Shown here piece after piece: positions 36,286 through 48,289 of a DNA stretch of 64,000 nt. Both the position numbers and the translations under genes were made by a program. Under the pieces are notes generated by a model that searched no databases, had not been told where the DNA came from, and saw only the letters and a program-made list of their open reading frames with translations. Where the stretch lies: contig CM065299.1 of NCBI GenBank assembly GCA_032871835.1, forward strand, positions 83,767,652 through 83,831,651. The letters are read 5' to 3'. The DNA comes from Dipteronia dyeriana (taxonomy: Eukaryota; Streptophyta; Magnoliopsida; Sapindales; Sapindaceae). Every line of letters starts with the position of its first letter. The first letter of the stretch is position 1.

Positions 36286-36860
36286 TTAAAAAAAACTCGA
36301 AACATTTGTATAAAAGCTCAAAAATTTAAAAAAAAAGCTCGAAACATTTGAAAAAAAGCTCGATCAAATTCTAAAAAAGCTCGATCCAAAAAATAGATGT
36401 TGGATACGTAAAAAAAAAGCTCGATCCATCAGATAAAAAGCTCGATCCAAAAAAAAAAACTCGATCCTTGACAAAAAATGTTCAATCCCTCACACAAATA
36501 GCTTAATCCCTCACAACAATAGCTCGATCCCTCATAAAAATAGCTTGATCCCTAACAGAAAAAGCTCGATCCCGTACAAAAAAAGCTCGATCCCGCATAA
36601 AAAAAGTTGGATTCCGCAAAAAAAAAAGCTAGATTCCGCAAAAAAAAACTCGATCCGTAAAATTAAAAGGTCGAGTCTTATGAAAAAAACACGAGCCATA
36701 TAATAAAAAGCTCGATTATGTAGAAAAAGGGCTCGGTTTGGAACAAAAAAAGCTCGATCCAGATAGAAAAAGCTCGATCATGTACAAAAATGGCTCGATC
36801 ATGTACAAAAACGGCTCGATCATGTACAAAAAAAGCTCGATCATTTTAAAAAAAAGCTTC
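36286..36860 (+). repeat. Left ~20-bp AAAAAAGCTCGATC array of the MULE
   Basis: About 28 units of AAAAAAGCTCGATCC(C/N)x, including three near-identical GCTCGATCATGTACAAAAA units near 36770-36830. It lies between the left terminus and the transposase start, where a promoter and leader would be. Confidence 0.9.
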
Positions 36861-36963
36861 ATATCTTACACTTTTGATTTTTGTTTAATCCTTTATAATT
36901 GTAAACTTAATATGAAATATTTTTTTCTTATTAATGGTTTTTGATGTTGGTTTTGACAGGAAA

Positions 36964-39734
36964 ATGTATAGGGTGAGAATAATCATATCTTACAACGGTC
37001 GATGGGAGCAATTACTAGACGCAAAATTAGAGGTATTTAGGTTCCGATAACAAAGGTTTTGTATGTGTCAAAGAATTTGAGTTACGACAAACTGGTGTTG
37101 ATCATGCAAACCATTGTGAAGTTTGATGAGAACAAATACAGTGTTGAGCTACAGTCTCTATCAATTGTTCCTGGGACTACATATCGTACATTTATAAGAA
37201 ACAATGATGATGTTCAGTTTATGCTAGAGGAAGATAGGGTGATCCCTCAAGTATGTGTTAGTATAATCGAGAGGCCAGCAGGAGGTGTCATTGGTGAAGA
37301 TATCCCTCATCCTGATAACACCCAACAATTTCGATCGTCAGGCGGAAGCAACCAATTGTTCACAGGAAAGATGTGGGATTGATGGTCGGGAAAACATATG
37401 TGATGTCCCACCGAAAGTATCCACCCATAATAATAGACCAGGACCTTAATTTGGCGATGTATTTGGTTGTCATATTGAGATGAATGGTAGAGAGTACAAC
37501 CACTAATACAATGAGATCTACAATGACATCAACAATGAGAAGAATACAACACTGAATGTTGGGGTGAATCATGAGATGGATAATGAAGGCAGTTTCAATT
37601 CTGTAGAAAATGTAGAGGACAATCAGGATGATGCAGAACCTGTGGAAACCGAAAGACGTGTAAGACATGTACACAGATTTAGTTTTAGTGCACCAGATAT
37701 AGCTGGGACTTTCGAGGGGAGGGCTAATGTAACTCCATATGATTCTGATAATGCCACAACATGGGTTATTCTAGGAGCAGAATCATACTCGTTTGGTATT
37801 GGTGGAAGCAGGAACTTGGTTGAAGATAAACCTACAAGCATGATATATAAAGGCCAAATTTTTCCAACGAAAAAGGATTTGAAGAGACTAGTAGGCCATT
37901 TTGCAATTCGGCAGAACTTTGAGTGAAAGGTGAAAAGGTCCAATAAGACAACATTACATCTAGTTTGTTTGATGGGAAATTATACTTGGAAGTTAAGAGC
38001 GGTGAGGAGAGATGAAAGCACATACTTTCAAGTAAGAAGTTTTGTCATTGAACACACTTGTCCGTTAGAGAAAATTCACCGTCGGCACCGACAAGCTATT
38101 GCAGTCATAATTGGAGAAGTAATTGCACCTAGACTGCAACAACAAGATGGTCGACTAATGCGACCGAAAGACATAATCGCCCGACATGAAATCAATGTAT
38201 GGAATCCAAATCATGTACAGTAAGGCACACGCCACCCTCGATTATGCGTTGTCACTGACATATGGAACGCATGAGGAAACCTTCCAACTGCTTCCATCAT
38301 TTGGTTACATTTTGGAACAACAAAATCCCGGCACAATCACTGACTTATAGTGTGACGAAGATGGTAAATTTTTGTACTTCTTCATGTCGATTGGTGCCTC
38401 AATTAGAGGATTTCAGACATGTATGCATCCAGTCATTGCCGTTGATGGTACCCATTTGAAGGGACGATTCCGGGGTATAATGTTTGTTGCAACAGCACAA
38501 GATGGGAACGAACATGTGTATCCAATTGCTTTTGGGTATGGCGACTCAGAAAATAACATTTCATGTAAACGGTTTTTGGATTGCTTGAAGGGTGCCCTAG
38601 GTCATATTGATGAGCTAGTTTTCATTTCCAATAGGCATGCAATCATTGAAGTAGGGATTTTTAAAGTGTTCCCTTATGCCACCCATACCATATGTTGCTG
38701 TCACTTTGCTGAAAATGTCAAAAAGCGATTTCATAGGAAGGTGGTTGCCACAATAATAGACAAAGCATCCCGCGCATACACCGGGTTTGAATATAACCAG
38801 CATATGGAAGAGTTAAGAAACTTGCACCAGAATACATACGATTATGTAATTAATGCCGGTCCACACAAGTGGTCCCGTATACACTGCCCAAAAAGAAGGT
38901 ACATGGTGATGACGACTAATGCTGCAGAATACATAAACTCATGCCTAAAATTTGTACGCTAACTGCTTATGTTGACTCTAGCTGAGTTCATTAGGAATAT
39001 GCTGCAACGGTGGTTTCATGATCGCTATAGAGCTGCACAAACCATGTGTCATCAGTTAACCGACGCAACACATCTTCTGCTCTTAAAACGTGTGGAGAAG
39101 TGTGGTTATTTGACCGTAAATCCAGTCGATTGGAAAATTTTCTCGATCAAGCGGTCCGGAAAACAGTAGACTGTTGACTTAGCCTAGAAGACTTGTACTT
39201 GCAATAAATTTCAAATGGATCATTTTCCATGTTCTCACACCTTTGCGGCGGTACATTACTGAAACTTGGACTTAACAACTTATTGTTCGTACTGATCATT
39301 TTCTCGGTGAAGTTGATCGTTTTCAATGTTTTTAACAGGGAAACTTGGGCTTCACAACTTTGTGTACGGACTACTACAAGAGATAGACACTTATTAACGC
39401 GTACTCAGTTCTTATTATGCAGGTGGGAAATCCTTCCACTTGAGTTGTGCCATCTGACATTGCTCAGAGGGTGATTTTGAATCCAAACTCCAGGAGACAA
39501 GCAGGACGCCCGAGGACTGGTCGCCATGTCTCGTCTTCGGAGAGGACAACTACACAATCCTGTAGAAGATGTGGACAACCAGGGCATAATTCCAGGAGAT
39601 GTCCTAATCCACCTATGATTAATGAAGGTACAAGAAGAGGTGTTCCTGATGAATACCGTCGCAAGTGTAGCATCTGCCATTCAATTGGACACAATAAACA
39701 AACGTGCCCTAACGTTAACTCTAATAGGGAATGA
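36964..39734 (+). pseudogene. MURA transposase of the 8.4-kb MULE
   Basis: The transposase cuts and joins element ends. The likely start is ATG 36964 (MYRVRIIISYNGRWEQL), in a frame that breaks near 37045. Seen next: VSKNLSYDKLVLIM near 37071; an acidic linker; a Mutator DNA-binding region with KGQIFPTKKDLKRLVGHFAI near 37850; and a DDE core at 38372-38962. The first Asp is in AVDGTHLKG (38444-38446). The second position is Asn, in FISNRHAII (38630-38632). The Glu is in NAAEYINSCL (38927-38929). A SWIM zinc block (CTCNKFQ, then FPCSH) lies near 39193-39240. The C-terminus (39447-39734) has two intact CCHC knuckles, CRRCGQPGHNSRRC and CSICHSIGHNKQTC. Nonsense codons at 37924-37926 and 38348-38350, a shift near 38185 and stops around 39165-39190 make this a pseudogene. 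The Asp-to-Asn change should abolish catalysis. Confidence 0.9.
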
Positions 39735-39912
39735 ATGACAAAGTTTCGATCACATTGAAAACTTTTGGATGTGTATCAGATTGTAATAATTTGGATTTGC
39801 AATAATTACTTATTAATGAATGAATTGATATTAATGAATGAATAATGAACGAATTAATATTCATGAATTAATTACATGTCTGTGTACATATAAAATGGGA
39901 ATATACAAAAAA

Positions 39913-42900
39913 TCACTTGGCGGGCCTGGAGTTAGAAAAAATCTCCACAGCCATTTTCTCCAGAATGATCCCCATATCGTCCTCTGACCAATCAAAAGGT
40001 CTTCGACCCGCCAGTATGTACTCGATAAGTCTCAAAGTATGGGGACCACAGTTACCTCTGCAATTCGGCACATAAAACACCATTAGAAATCGTTCATAAA
40101 GAATATCTAAACACGTGAATGAAATAGAATGTCTTACGATTTCTTTTGTTGGGGGACTATAGAAGTATGCACCAGGCTAACCGAGAAGGGCTTATTTTCC
40201 CGAGGGAACGCTCGACGACCAGCTCATCTTGCTGTGTGGACCCCACGTCACTCAACATGGAGGGTAAAAACCACTGTAATGGCCGGACCTGCTGGTGTCT
40301 GATCTGATAAGGGACTTCCTGTCTCTAGGGGTCATAAATGTCAATCTTCCCGCGACAAAGGTCGACGCTCACCACCAGCCAATGTTGGGCCCCAACGTTG
40401 CACGGAATCAGCACCTGTAATAGTTTGCATGCCGTGTTAGCTGAGGATATACGAACAGTTTTATTTTAATCATCTCCATCATGTAACACTTACCAAGTCA
40501 ACCTCGTTTCATGGGCGGTTTTCACTCGTGGTTGCTCTACGGACCGTCAGAAGGTCATCTTCCAACCATCAGGACTGTAACACATTCCAGCTTGCCGTGT
40601 TCACAGCACCGTGCGAATCGCGAGGCATCATCCTCTCCCACATGTACAACATAAGTGGCTGTACAAGCATTGACAATATCATATTAATAATAAATAACTA
40701 GAAAATCCGATTTGATTCCCAAATGTTATACCTACTTACATAAAATTGTGTATCCAACACGTTGATCCTCTGGTTGTACACATTGTGGAATCCTTACTGA
40801 CAATTGCAAAGAATATTGAGGTATGCATCCATATGCTGACAAACAATAAAACCACCGTAATTGTTAACAATTCAACAATACTTGCACAAACGTTAATATG
40901 AAATTTAATAAGTACGTACCGTGTCCTCAAAGTCCATGAAGTTGGACTGCATACGCACGAACCATCCCGCGGTAACTGGTGCCAGGACTTCCACATCACG
41001 TCTGTTTAATGATTTAATTATCTTAGCTATACATAAATTAGAATAAACAAGAAATGTACATCCATTTGTATTATAAAAAGTTGGACTCGCTGTTCCCCGT
41101 TGATGTTCCTTTTGAAGGCCTTGTATGCCGCAAGGTGGTCAGCGTCCACTAGTTCGTAGGGGTCAAAAATGTGCTAGGTGAGGGAGGGGACCGCTCCGAC
41201 GCCACAGACGAGCTGGGTGGGGGAGGGGATTACTCCGACAGTAAGGACGTGTTGGGTGGGGGAAGGGACCGCTCCGACGGCACGGACGTGCTGGGCGGGG
41301 GAGGGGACCGCTCCGATGCCACATACGTGCTAGGTGGGGGAGAGGACCGCTTTGGCTGAATCGATGTGCTAGGAGGTGGGGGGATAGATGTTCTACGAGG
41401 TGGGGGGATAGATGTTTTACGAGGTGGGGGATCAATGTGCCATGAGGGGGCCATCCCGGTGTGTACGCATGGTCAAACCTTGAAGCCCCTGGATCATATC
41501 CATTAACAATCGGTGTTGCTGCTGACGATCCTCATCACTCTTCCGGATCATATCCAACAACTCCAAGTGTTGACGTTGTCGATCCTCGTCACTCTTCCGG
41601 AAGGCTTCACGCACATCGTTCAACATATCTGCCCACGGAGCCTGAAATCATGTCTACATTGTTAGTAAAAAACTATCAACATGTGTTAATAAAAAACACT
41701 AAACTTTGTTTTCAACTAACCTCTCCATCACGTCCAACGCCCCCACGGGAATCCCCTGTAGATGTACCATGTCTGGGGGTGGAAAACCGAACCTGTCTAT
41801 GTCTATGCCTTTCTCGTTGAGGGTCTGTCTCATATCCCTCACTGTCACTGGGCCTCAAACCCCCAGCAGCGGGCTCAGATCCCTCACTGTCAATCGTCAT
41901 GTCTATGCCACTGAACCCGCCTAAGATGGTCTGATTAGGGACCTCAGACGGCATGTCAGCCATGTCATCTTCTACATACAGGCTCCCCCCATCGTCTAAC
42001 CAGGTATAATACGGTGCCTGTCTCTCAGCTGGTGTAGACACCAGTTTCTTGATCGCAAACATCTGAAATATTAGTTAGAACAATGTCATTGTACAAATAC
42101 TAACTAATAAAAACATTAACAAAATAAATACATACCCTGGCTTTGAAAATCTTTGCTAGCTTCTTCCCTCTCGGTTGTTTGGTCAACTCCCACTTTAAAA
42201 TATGGGGAGTCAGATCAGTAACCCTCCTAGCACCGACCTCTTTGGCCAAATCAGGGATCACCTCCAAAGCAAATATCTACATCAAAGATAAGTACGATAA
42301 GTATCCATACAATTTTGGGCACCAACAATAAAGTACAATTTGTAGGTCGAACTTCTTACCAATAGGGCATGAGATAGACCGTATATGTTATAGGTCTCCA
42401 CCCTGTGTACGACAGCACCCTTTTCCTGCTGGCAACGCTCGAACCCGTCTCTTCGCCCGTCAAGTGCATGCTTGAATGAGTAAATTGAATGTCGGTACAC
42501 GTGGGCACCCCACGGGAACGCGTCGAACGCATAGAGCTCCTTACCAGCCGAAACTGCCAAACTGGAATCTTGAATCTCTCATCCACCTCCATCAGTATCC
42601 AATTCAGCATATATAAAAGGCAGAGCTTGACAGCATCGTATGCCTTTCCGAACTCTATGCAGTGACAACCTAATCTGCTCCAGAGACACCTCCTCGGCTC
42701 TAGGAAAGTACCGCTCATGTATGTCATTCTCCACTGCTGCATATATGGTGGTCTCTAGTACAACTCCAAAATGCGGTCCGGTGATCAGGTAAAATTCCAC
42801 CTTCGAAAACCTCACCGACTTGTTTCCTAACATGAAGTGCATCTCATCTTTTGGGCCGTTATGATGGAGCTCCCTCAAAAGCAACCGATGGATAATACCA

Positions 42901-43052
42901 TCGGAAAACTTCATCTCCCTATGCATCGTTAGGAAATGCCTGAAACATGACACCATGAACCGTCGACCGTCTTCATCTCCAAATTCTACAGGGACACGAT
43001 TCAACACGTCGTCTATATGGGCGAGGGCATCAAAATGGTTGTGTCGTGTCAA
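39913..43052 (-). pseudogene. DUF1985 / Ulp1-type (C48) cysteine protease gene of the MULE
   Basis: Ulp1-type peptidases cleave ubiquitin-like modifiers; transposon versions have unknown substrates. Minus-strand parts in order: DUF1985-like domain (43052-42579: MLGNKSVRFSKVEFYLITGP); FDAFPWGAHVYRHSIYSFKHAL (near 42530-42460); acidic linker (42062-41712); charged helical repeat RKSDEDRQ (41626-41432); proline-rich repeats PPPPSTS (41454-41230); AGWFVRMQSNFMDFED (near 40985-40925); HMDAYLNIL (near 40828). The block at 40414-40138 carries the catalytic His in GAQHWLVVSVDL (His codon 40384-40382) and the Asp candidate in IYDP. A plausible 80-bp GT-AG intron (40137-40058) precedes the catalytic Cys in GNCGPHTLRLIEYIL and the stop at 39915-39913. 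Nonsense at 40327-40325 and a shift before the intron break it. The catalytic triad residues themselves are retained. Confidence 0.85.
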
Positions 43053-43147
43053 TTTACCCTCGTACCAGTATCATTCTGGAGTTTTAAGCGAATCCCTCAA
43101 CCTAATTCTCATCTGTAATGTAACAGAAATACAACATCATTAAACAG

Positions 43148-43905
43148 AACAAATAAAAAAGCTCGATCCAATTAAAAAAAAACTCGAATCATTTTTAAAA
43201 AAGCTTGAATCCTTTTTTAAAAAACACGGTCCCTTTTAAAAAAGCTCGATCCCTTTCAAAAACGCTCGATTTATAAAAAAACTAGATTTATTTTCAAAAA
43301 GGCTCGATCCCTTTCAAAAAAGCTCGATTAATTTACAAAAAAGCTCGATTCCTTTTCAAAAAAGCTCGATCCCTTTCAAAAAAGCTCGATCCCTTTCAAA
43401 AAAGCTCGATCCTCTTTAAAAAAGGCTCGATCCCTTTTCAAAAAAGCTTGATCCCTTTCAAATAGGCTCGATCCAATTCAAAAAAACTCGATTCCTTTTC
43501 CAAAAAGCTCGAAACATATTCAAAAAACCTCTATCCTTTTCAAAATGGCTTGATCCAATTAAAAAAAAACTCGATTCATTTTCAAAAAAGCTCGATCCCT
43601 TTTAAAAAAGGCTCGATCTCTTTTCAAAAAAGCTCGAACCTATTCAAAAAAGCTCGAAACCTATTCAAAAAAGCTCGATCCTTTTCAAAATGGCTTGATC
43701 CAATTCAAAAAAGCTCGAAACCTATTCAAAAAAGCTCGAAACCTATTCAAAAAAGCTCGATTCGATTTCAAAAAAGCTCGATTCCTTTTCAAAAACACTC
43801 GATTCTTTCTCAAAAAAGCTCAATTTACCAAAACCTAATTTTCACGAAAAAAAAAGCTCGACTAAACAAATAAGCTCGATTCTCTTGAAAAAAGTCTCGA
43901 TAACT
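43148..43905 (+). repeat. Right ~20-bp AAAAAAGCTCGATCC array of the MULE
   Basis: About 38 units, most exactly 20 bp (AAAAAAGCTCGATCCCTTTC), the best-preserved array in the window. It lies upstream of the protease gene start and points the same way on the + strand as the left array. Confidence 0.92.
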
Positions 43906-44275
43906 CAGATTTCATCTTCCTCAACTGATATTCAACCAAATTACAAACCCTAACCTAAACCACAACCATTCTCACATCTCTATTTTAACTGGTTTCTACA
44001 TTTGCTATCAACAAAACTCAATTCAAACATGTAATGCAAGTTAACAACAACAAAAACGAGGAAAAATAACCAATCTTACATTTGTCAATCGCAGCTCTTC
44101 CAGTCACTTCACCGTCGATTAGTTTCCCGGCGGTTTGACTGTTGCTTCTCTCTGACTTTGAAAACGACAACTTCCTCACTGTTAAAATATTTCGGGGTAT
44201 TTTTGTCTCAAAAACTCTTTTGATGCCTTTAAACATACATTAGTAAAGTGTTGATATTATTTGTACAACACACCT

Positions 44276-44313
44276 CTCAAACAGGGCTTTACACACTAAA
44301 GCCCTGGTTTGAG
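44276..44313. repeat. Hairpin at the right edge of the MULE
   Basis: CTCAAACAGGGCTTTA, loop CACAC, TAAAGCCCTGGTTTGAG: sixteen paired bases with one bulged G. Function unknown. Confidence 0.8.
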
Positions 44314-45704
44314 TAAAACAACAAAGTATGGGACTCAATCAATAGTAGTGAATGAATAATCAAAGTAAAGAAAGAAAACAAATCATCATCTCTATAAAAG
44401 ATGCCATATTGCCGGCATCCCACCGGTCACCACCGAAATCTATCTATCTATCTTCTCTCTCGTGGATCATTATCAATCTTATATATATGGTCCAAGATTT
44501 AGGAGAATATTAAGTTATAAAAATTCTTATGTACCTAGTTAGCAGAAGAGATTTGCGTAAAATTATATACTGTGTTTTTGCGAATAGTAAGATTTTTTTT
44601 TTCTGGGGGGCATGCATTGACAAAATTAAAGATTGGTTGTGTTGTGTAGCGTCTTTTTATGTAGGATATTTCTGCATTGGCATCTAGACTACAGCATATA
44701 TAAAAGGCAAAAGCATATACAATGAGCAGTCAACTTTTTTTGTTATGGAGAGAGAAAGATAGAGAGATAAAAAAACAAATTAATAAAACAATATTGAAGC
44801 TTCATGAAATCGATACATATATATATGTGTGAGAGAATTGTGATGCTAGGAACCGACATCGCATTCTTCTTTTATTTATATATCTTTTTTACGTGTGGAT
44901 TCGTCCATTAAAGTTTGAAGTTGACATTCCTCTCATAATATTATGTACTATTTGCATGCCGTACATACTTTGTATTCTTATCTTCAAATCTCTTTTAAAT
45001 TCATATATACATATATTCTGTTTCATATAATGGGGTACTTGCATGTCTTACAAGGCTTATATGTGTAAACTGTATTGAAAATGACAGTAATTAAAAGAAA
45101 TAGAAGTTAATGAGGATCACCGTAAGCTGCATTTTCAACAGAAGAGAATAAAGAGTGGCATTTACACTACTTACATAACTGACCCTACGCAATCTGATCC
45201 TTCCTTCCATTATGAGCCCTTTACGCAATCTGATCCCTAGTGTTTTCCATCATCAGCTCAGACCTATACCTTTTTCTGACAATTTTGTTTTTTAAAAAAA
45301 TAATACAAATTAATTTGGGACCTATACCTTTTTCTGACAATTTTGTTTTTTAAAAAAATAATACAAATTAATTTGGGTGTTTGAAAAGGAACACAAGACT
45401 TGAACCTATATTCGGAATGATGTAGATACGAGAGATATAACAGTTAAACAATCTCATCAAATTTAAAACCTATAATTTCGGTGCATTTTTGTTATTAAAG
45501 AAAATACATATTTATTATTAGAGTAATGCTACCAAAATATTGAACAAATTAATTTCTTAACAAAATGATGTAGCAAATTGATTTTTAACTACTACATCAT
45601 CAACAAATAATTCTATAATCAATAATATTGTTATTACAAATCAACCAACCATATTATTAGAGTAAAATGTTTGGACATTACAGCATTATTGTGAAGGATT
45701 CAAA
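44314..45704. other. Intergenic DNA
   Basis: No gene seen. AT-rich with CT/GA stretches near 44450 and 44750 and a 58-bp tandem duplication listed separately. Confidence 0.5.
45261..45376. repeat. 58-bp perfect tandem duplication
   Basis: GACCTATACCTTTTTCTGAC through AATTAATTTGG occurs twice head to tail (starts 45261 and 45319) without visible mismatch, implying a recent duplication. Confidence 0.9.
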
Positions 45705-45961
45705 AATTAAATGGCACTTTTAAGAGGTGGCATTTTAATATTGTCACTGCTTTAATAACTTATATTTAAAAGTCACATATTATTATGAACGGATAAAAAT
45801 ACCCCCTATAGTTGTTCTGGTTTCTTTCATTCATGTTTTTACAATGAGAGTTGTGAAATAGATAGAGAAAGTTTCGTTGAAACTCAGGCGCTACGCAGAT
45901 ACATTCGGGGGTCAAGCTCGCGGTGGTCCAGTTGCCCGGTCAGCTAGTGGGGGAGGGGAGG

Positions 45962-46012
<51 letters not shown>

Positions 46013-46790
46013 CACCCCCGGAGTTTTTTTTTTTTAATTTGGTCTGTTGTGTGTTGATAAAAGATCTGAGAATGGTTATAGGTTAAGTTAGGGTTTGAAA
46101 TCAGGTTGAATTTTTTTAATGAAGATGATTTTCTGGGTTTTTGAGACTTTTGAAAAACATCTGAGTTTTTTGTTTATGAAAATCATGTTTGATTAACTTT
46201 GAATCTCCGAGAATTTTTGAAACATCCTCGAGCTTTTTAGAACCAAATCCAAGCTTTTTTATTTAAAACTGAGATTTTTTTTTCAAAGCTCGAGCTTTTT
46301 TCACAAGTATCCGAGTTTTTTTGACAACTGTCCGTGCTTTTCAAAATAGGTTCGAACTTATTTTCACAAAAATTCTCGAATTCTTTTCAAAAAATCTCGT
46401 AAATAATCAAAAAATAAAATCTTGGATCAATAGAAAAAAAAAACTTGGAAAAATAATTTTAAAAAGCTCGAAAATGAAGAAAAATAACCTCGAAAAATAA
46501 TTTAAAAAAGCTCGGACCAATACAAAAAAAACTCGAACAAATAGAAAAAAAAACTCATAAAATAATTTTAAAAACTTGAAACAATAGAAAAATCTCGGAC
46601 ATTAAAAAAAACCTTGTGCACGTTCTGAAGAAGACATGTTCATACACGAATTGATACATTGTTAAACCAATCACAAATGCATGAAGGGAAATAAAAAGAT
46701 CGATTTTTAAATAACTTTTTTGGAGAGAGAAAACAGTTTTTTTTTAAGTATAGATGGAAACACAAAGACAGCTTTTAAGGACAATTTGAG
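45705..46790. mobile_element. Second non-autonomous MULE derivative
   Basis: Left end (45705-45925: AGAGGTGGCATTTTAATATTGTCACTGCTTTAATAACTTA, GCGCTACGCAGATACATTCGGGGGTCAAGCTCG) is the reverse complement of 4165-4420 with few differences. Inward lie opposing CTCGAGCTTTTTT units (46195-46350) and AAAAAGCTCG units (46376-46610), giving a fold-back structure without genes. The right end is not fixed. A GC-rich stretch with a G45 run interrupts it at 45925-46020. Confidence 0.55.
45965..46009. repeat. 45-base G homopolymer
   Basis: GGGGGAGGGGAGGGGA followed by 45 consecutive G, then CAGCACCCCCGGAG. Strong quadruplex potential; also a typical place for assembly or sequencing error. Confidence 0.9.
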
Positions 46791-48289
46791 TAGTTCATTA
46801 TAATAAATATCTTTTAAACATAAATTATTAAATTTGTGACATCATTGCATCGTAACAAAAAAAAATGTGACATTTCTTATCATTTTCACTTATTGTGAAT
46901 CTATTTCTCTGATCAGTTTAAGACCAATAAAAACACAATATTATCAAAATACTATTCATTAAAACTTTGTTGAGAGTGTATAAATGGTCACCGAATATGT
47001 ATGAGAAAATAAGAATGGATTACGAAACATGCATGGGAGTTAAGAATAGATTATATGTTTTTTTTTTCCTGAGAACATAAGAGATTGCACCTTAGTATAG
47101 GGGCATTTAAGATATGTCTTGGCTATAAGTGATTTTTGAAAACCATGTTTGATTGTTAATGCAATTTCTTTAAATGTGATAAAAATGCTGAAAAGTGGCT
47201 ACTTTTTTGAATTTGCCCTATTTGGCTAAACCCTATCTATCGTATTTATATATTTTAATGTTATCATCCTAAGAAAAAAAAGAAAAAAAAAAAGAAAAAG
47301 GATATTGAAGTCGTTATTCCAGTTGGTGGACGATACATCTAGAGATATAGTCCTATACATAATTTTACGCTTATTCTTCACGTAGAAGGAATTTTTCTTT
47401 TATGATCACCATCATTTCATGGCACAGTTTTTGATATATTTATACAAGAATAGTAGAATCGGTATAAATTTTCAACCATATATGTTTAAGAAATAAAGCT
47501 TAAATAATAGAAAGGGTGATTTCTTTTCCACCAGAAAATCCTTCCTGTAATTATCAATATACTGAAATGTGTAATATAAAATAAAAAAAATGGTTGATCA
47601 AGGGAGCACGCATCAGGAATTTTTTTTTAAAAAAAAGGGTAGTACGAGTAGATAATGTGGTGGGGTTTTGAAGTTGAAGGAAGATTCTGGTTGTACTGAT
47701 AGGACATGGTTTTTGAAAATCATATATACCGCTCTAGTTTGCCTTACATATTTATTAAAGGCATCTTTTGTTTTTAAATCTATTTGACTATTCGTGCCCG
47801 ATGCTCCCCAAATGGATAGAGAAAATGTCGTCCCTTTTCTAATTTTATTATTTTCAATCGAGTTCAAATGATATGGTATTAATAAAATCTAATATTTTTA
47901 ATCATCTAATTTTAATATATAAAAAACAAGGATTTATATATTTTGAATACTAAATTTAGATAAAATAATAATATTATTAATCTAATTCTGAATATTATTT
48001 TGTATTTTGATAACAAATGTTATGAATGAATATAGTTTACATCGAGATTTATTGTCTGCCTCCAAAACTTATCTTATACATTCCTTTAGTACTTATTTTA
48101 TGGACTTTTTCTGCTATATAAAAAAAATTAAAAGTGCTAATATTCTAGATAAACCCTGATTTGTTGGGCTAGCTTCTTCGAGTTATAGTAGCATATCACT
48201 TCAACACAGTTGGTAACAATTTCTTGCAAATATAATTTTTTTTAGTCGCATTTTACGTGTCAATAGACTTTTTACTTTGTTGATATGCA
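46791..48289. other. Intergenic DNA with no recognisable gene
   Basis: AT-rich, poly-A-like runs near 47275-47300. The small minus-strand frame at 47613-47867 has no family motif. Confidence 0.5.

Larger units (their letters stand above)
35830..44285. mobile_element. Mutator-like element with MURA and Ulp1-type protease genes
   Basis: A coherent ~8.4-kb unit: left terminal region (35830-35930), ~20-bp array (36286-36860), transposase gene (+), protease gene (-) ending tail to tail about 180 bp away, second array (43148-43905) and right terminal region (44190-44285). The left end (GTCACCGTTATAATAAGTTAAGTTTAAAAGGCACATATTATG) resembles the end of the element at 45705. The right end carries a weaker inverted match (GATGCCTTTAAACATACATTAGTAAAGTGTTGATATT). 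MULEs that carry Ulp1-like proteases are known in plants (for example Kaonashi-type and CUMULE). Exact ends and a target duplication could not be fixed. Confidence 0.75.

Noticed and set aside
41163..41435. His/Pro/Arg-rich frames opposite or beside the proline-rich linker
   Set aside because: They are alternative frames of the repeat that encodes PPPPSTS in the protease gene frame (41454-41230).
45877..46086. Gly-rich protein at the G run
   Set aside because: Poly-Gly comes from the G homopolymer inside a MULE derivative; no promoter or family support.
3160..46790. A single giant ~43-kb MULE bounded by the inverted blocks at 4165-4420 and 45705-45925
   Set aside because: In each copy the array lies on the outer side of this interval and the terminus-like end on the inner side, so the two face away from each other and cannot be the two ends of one element between them.
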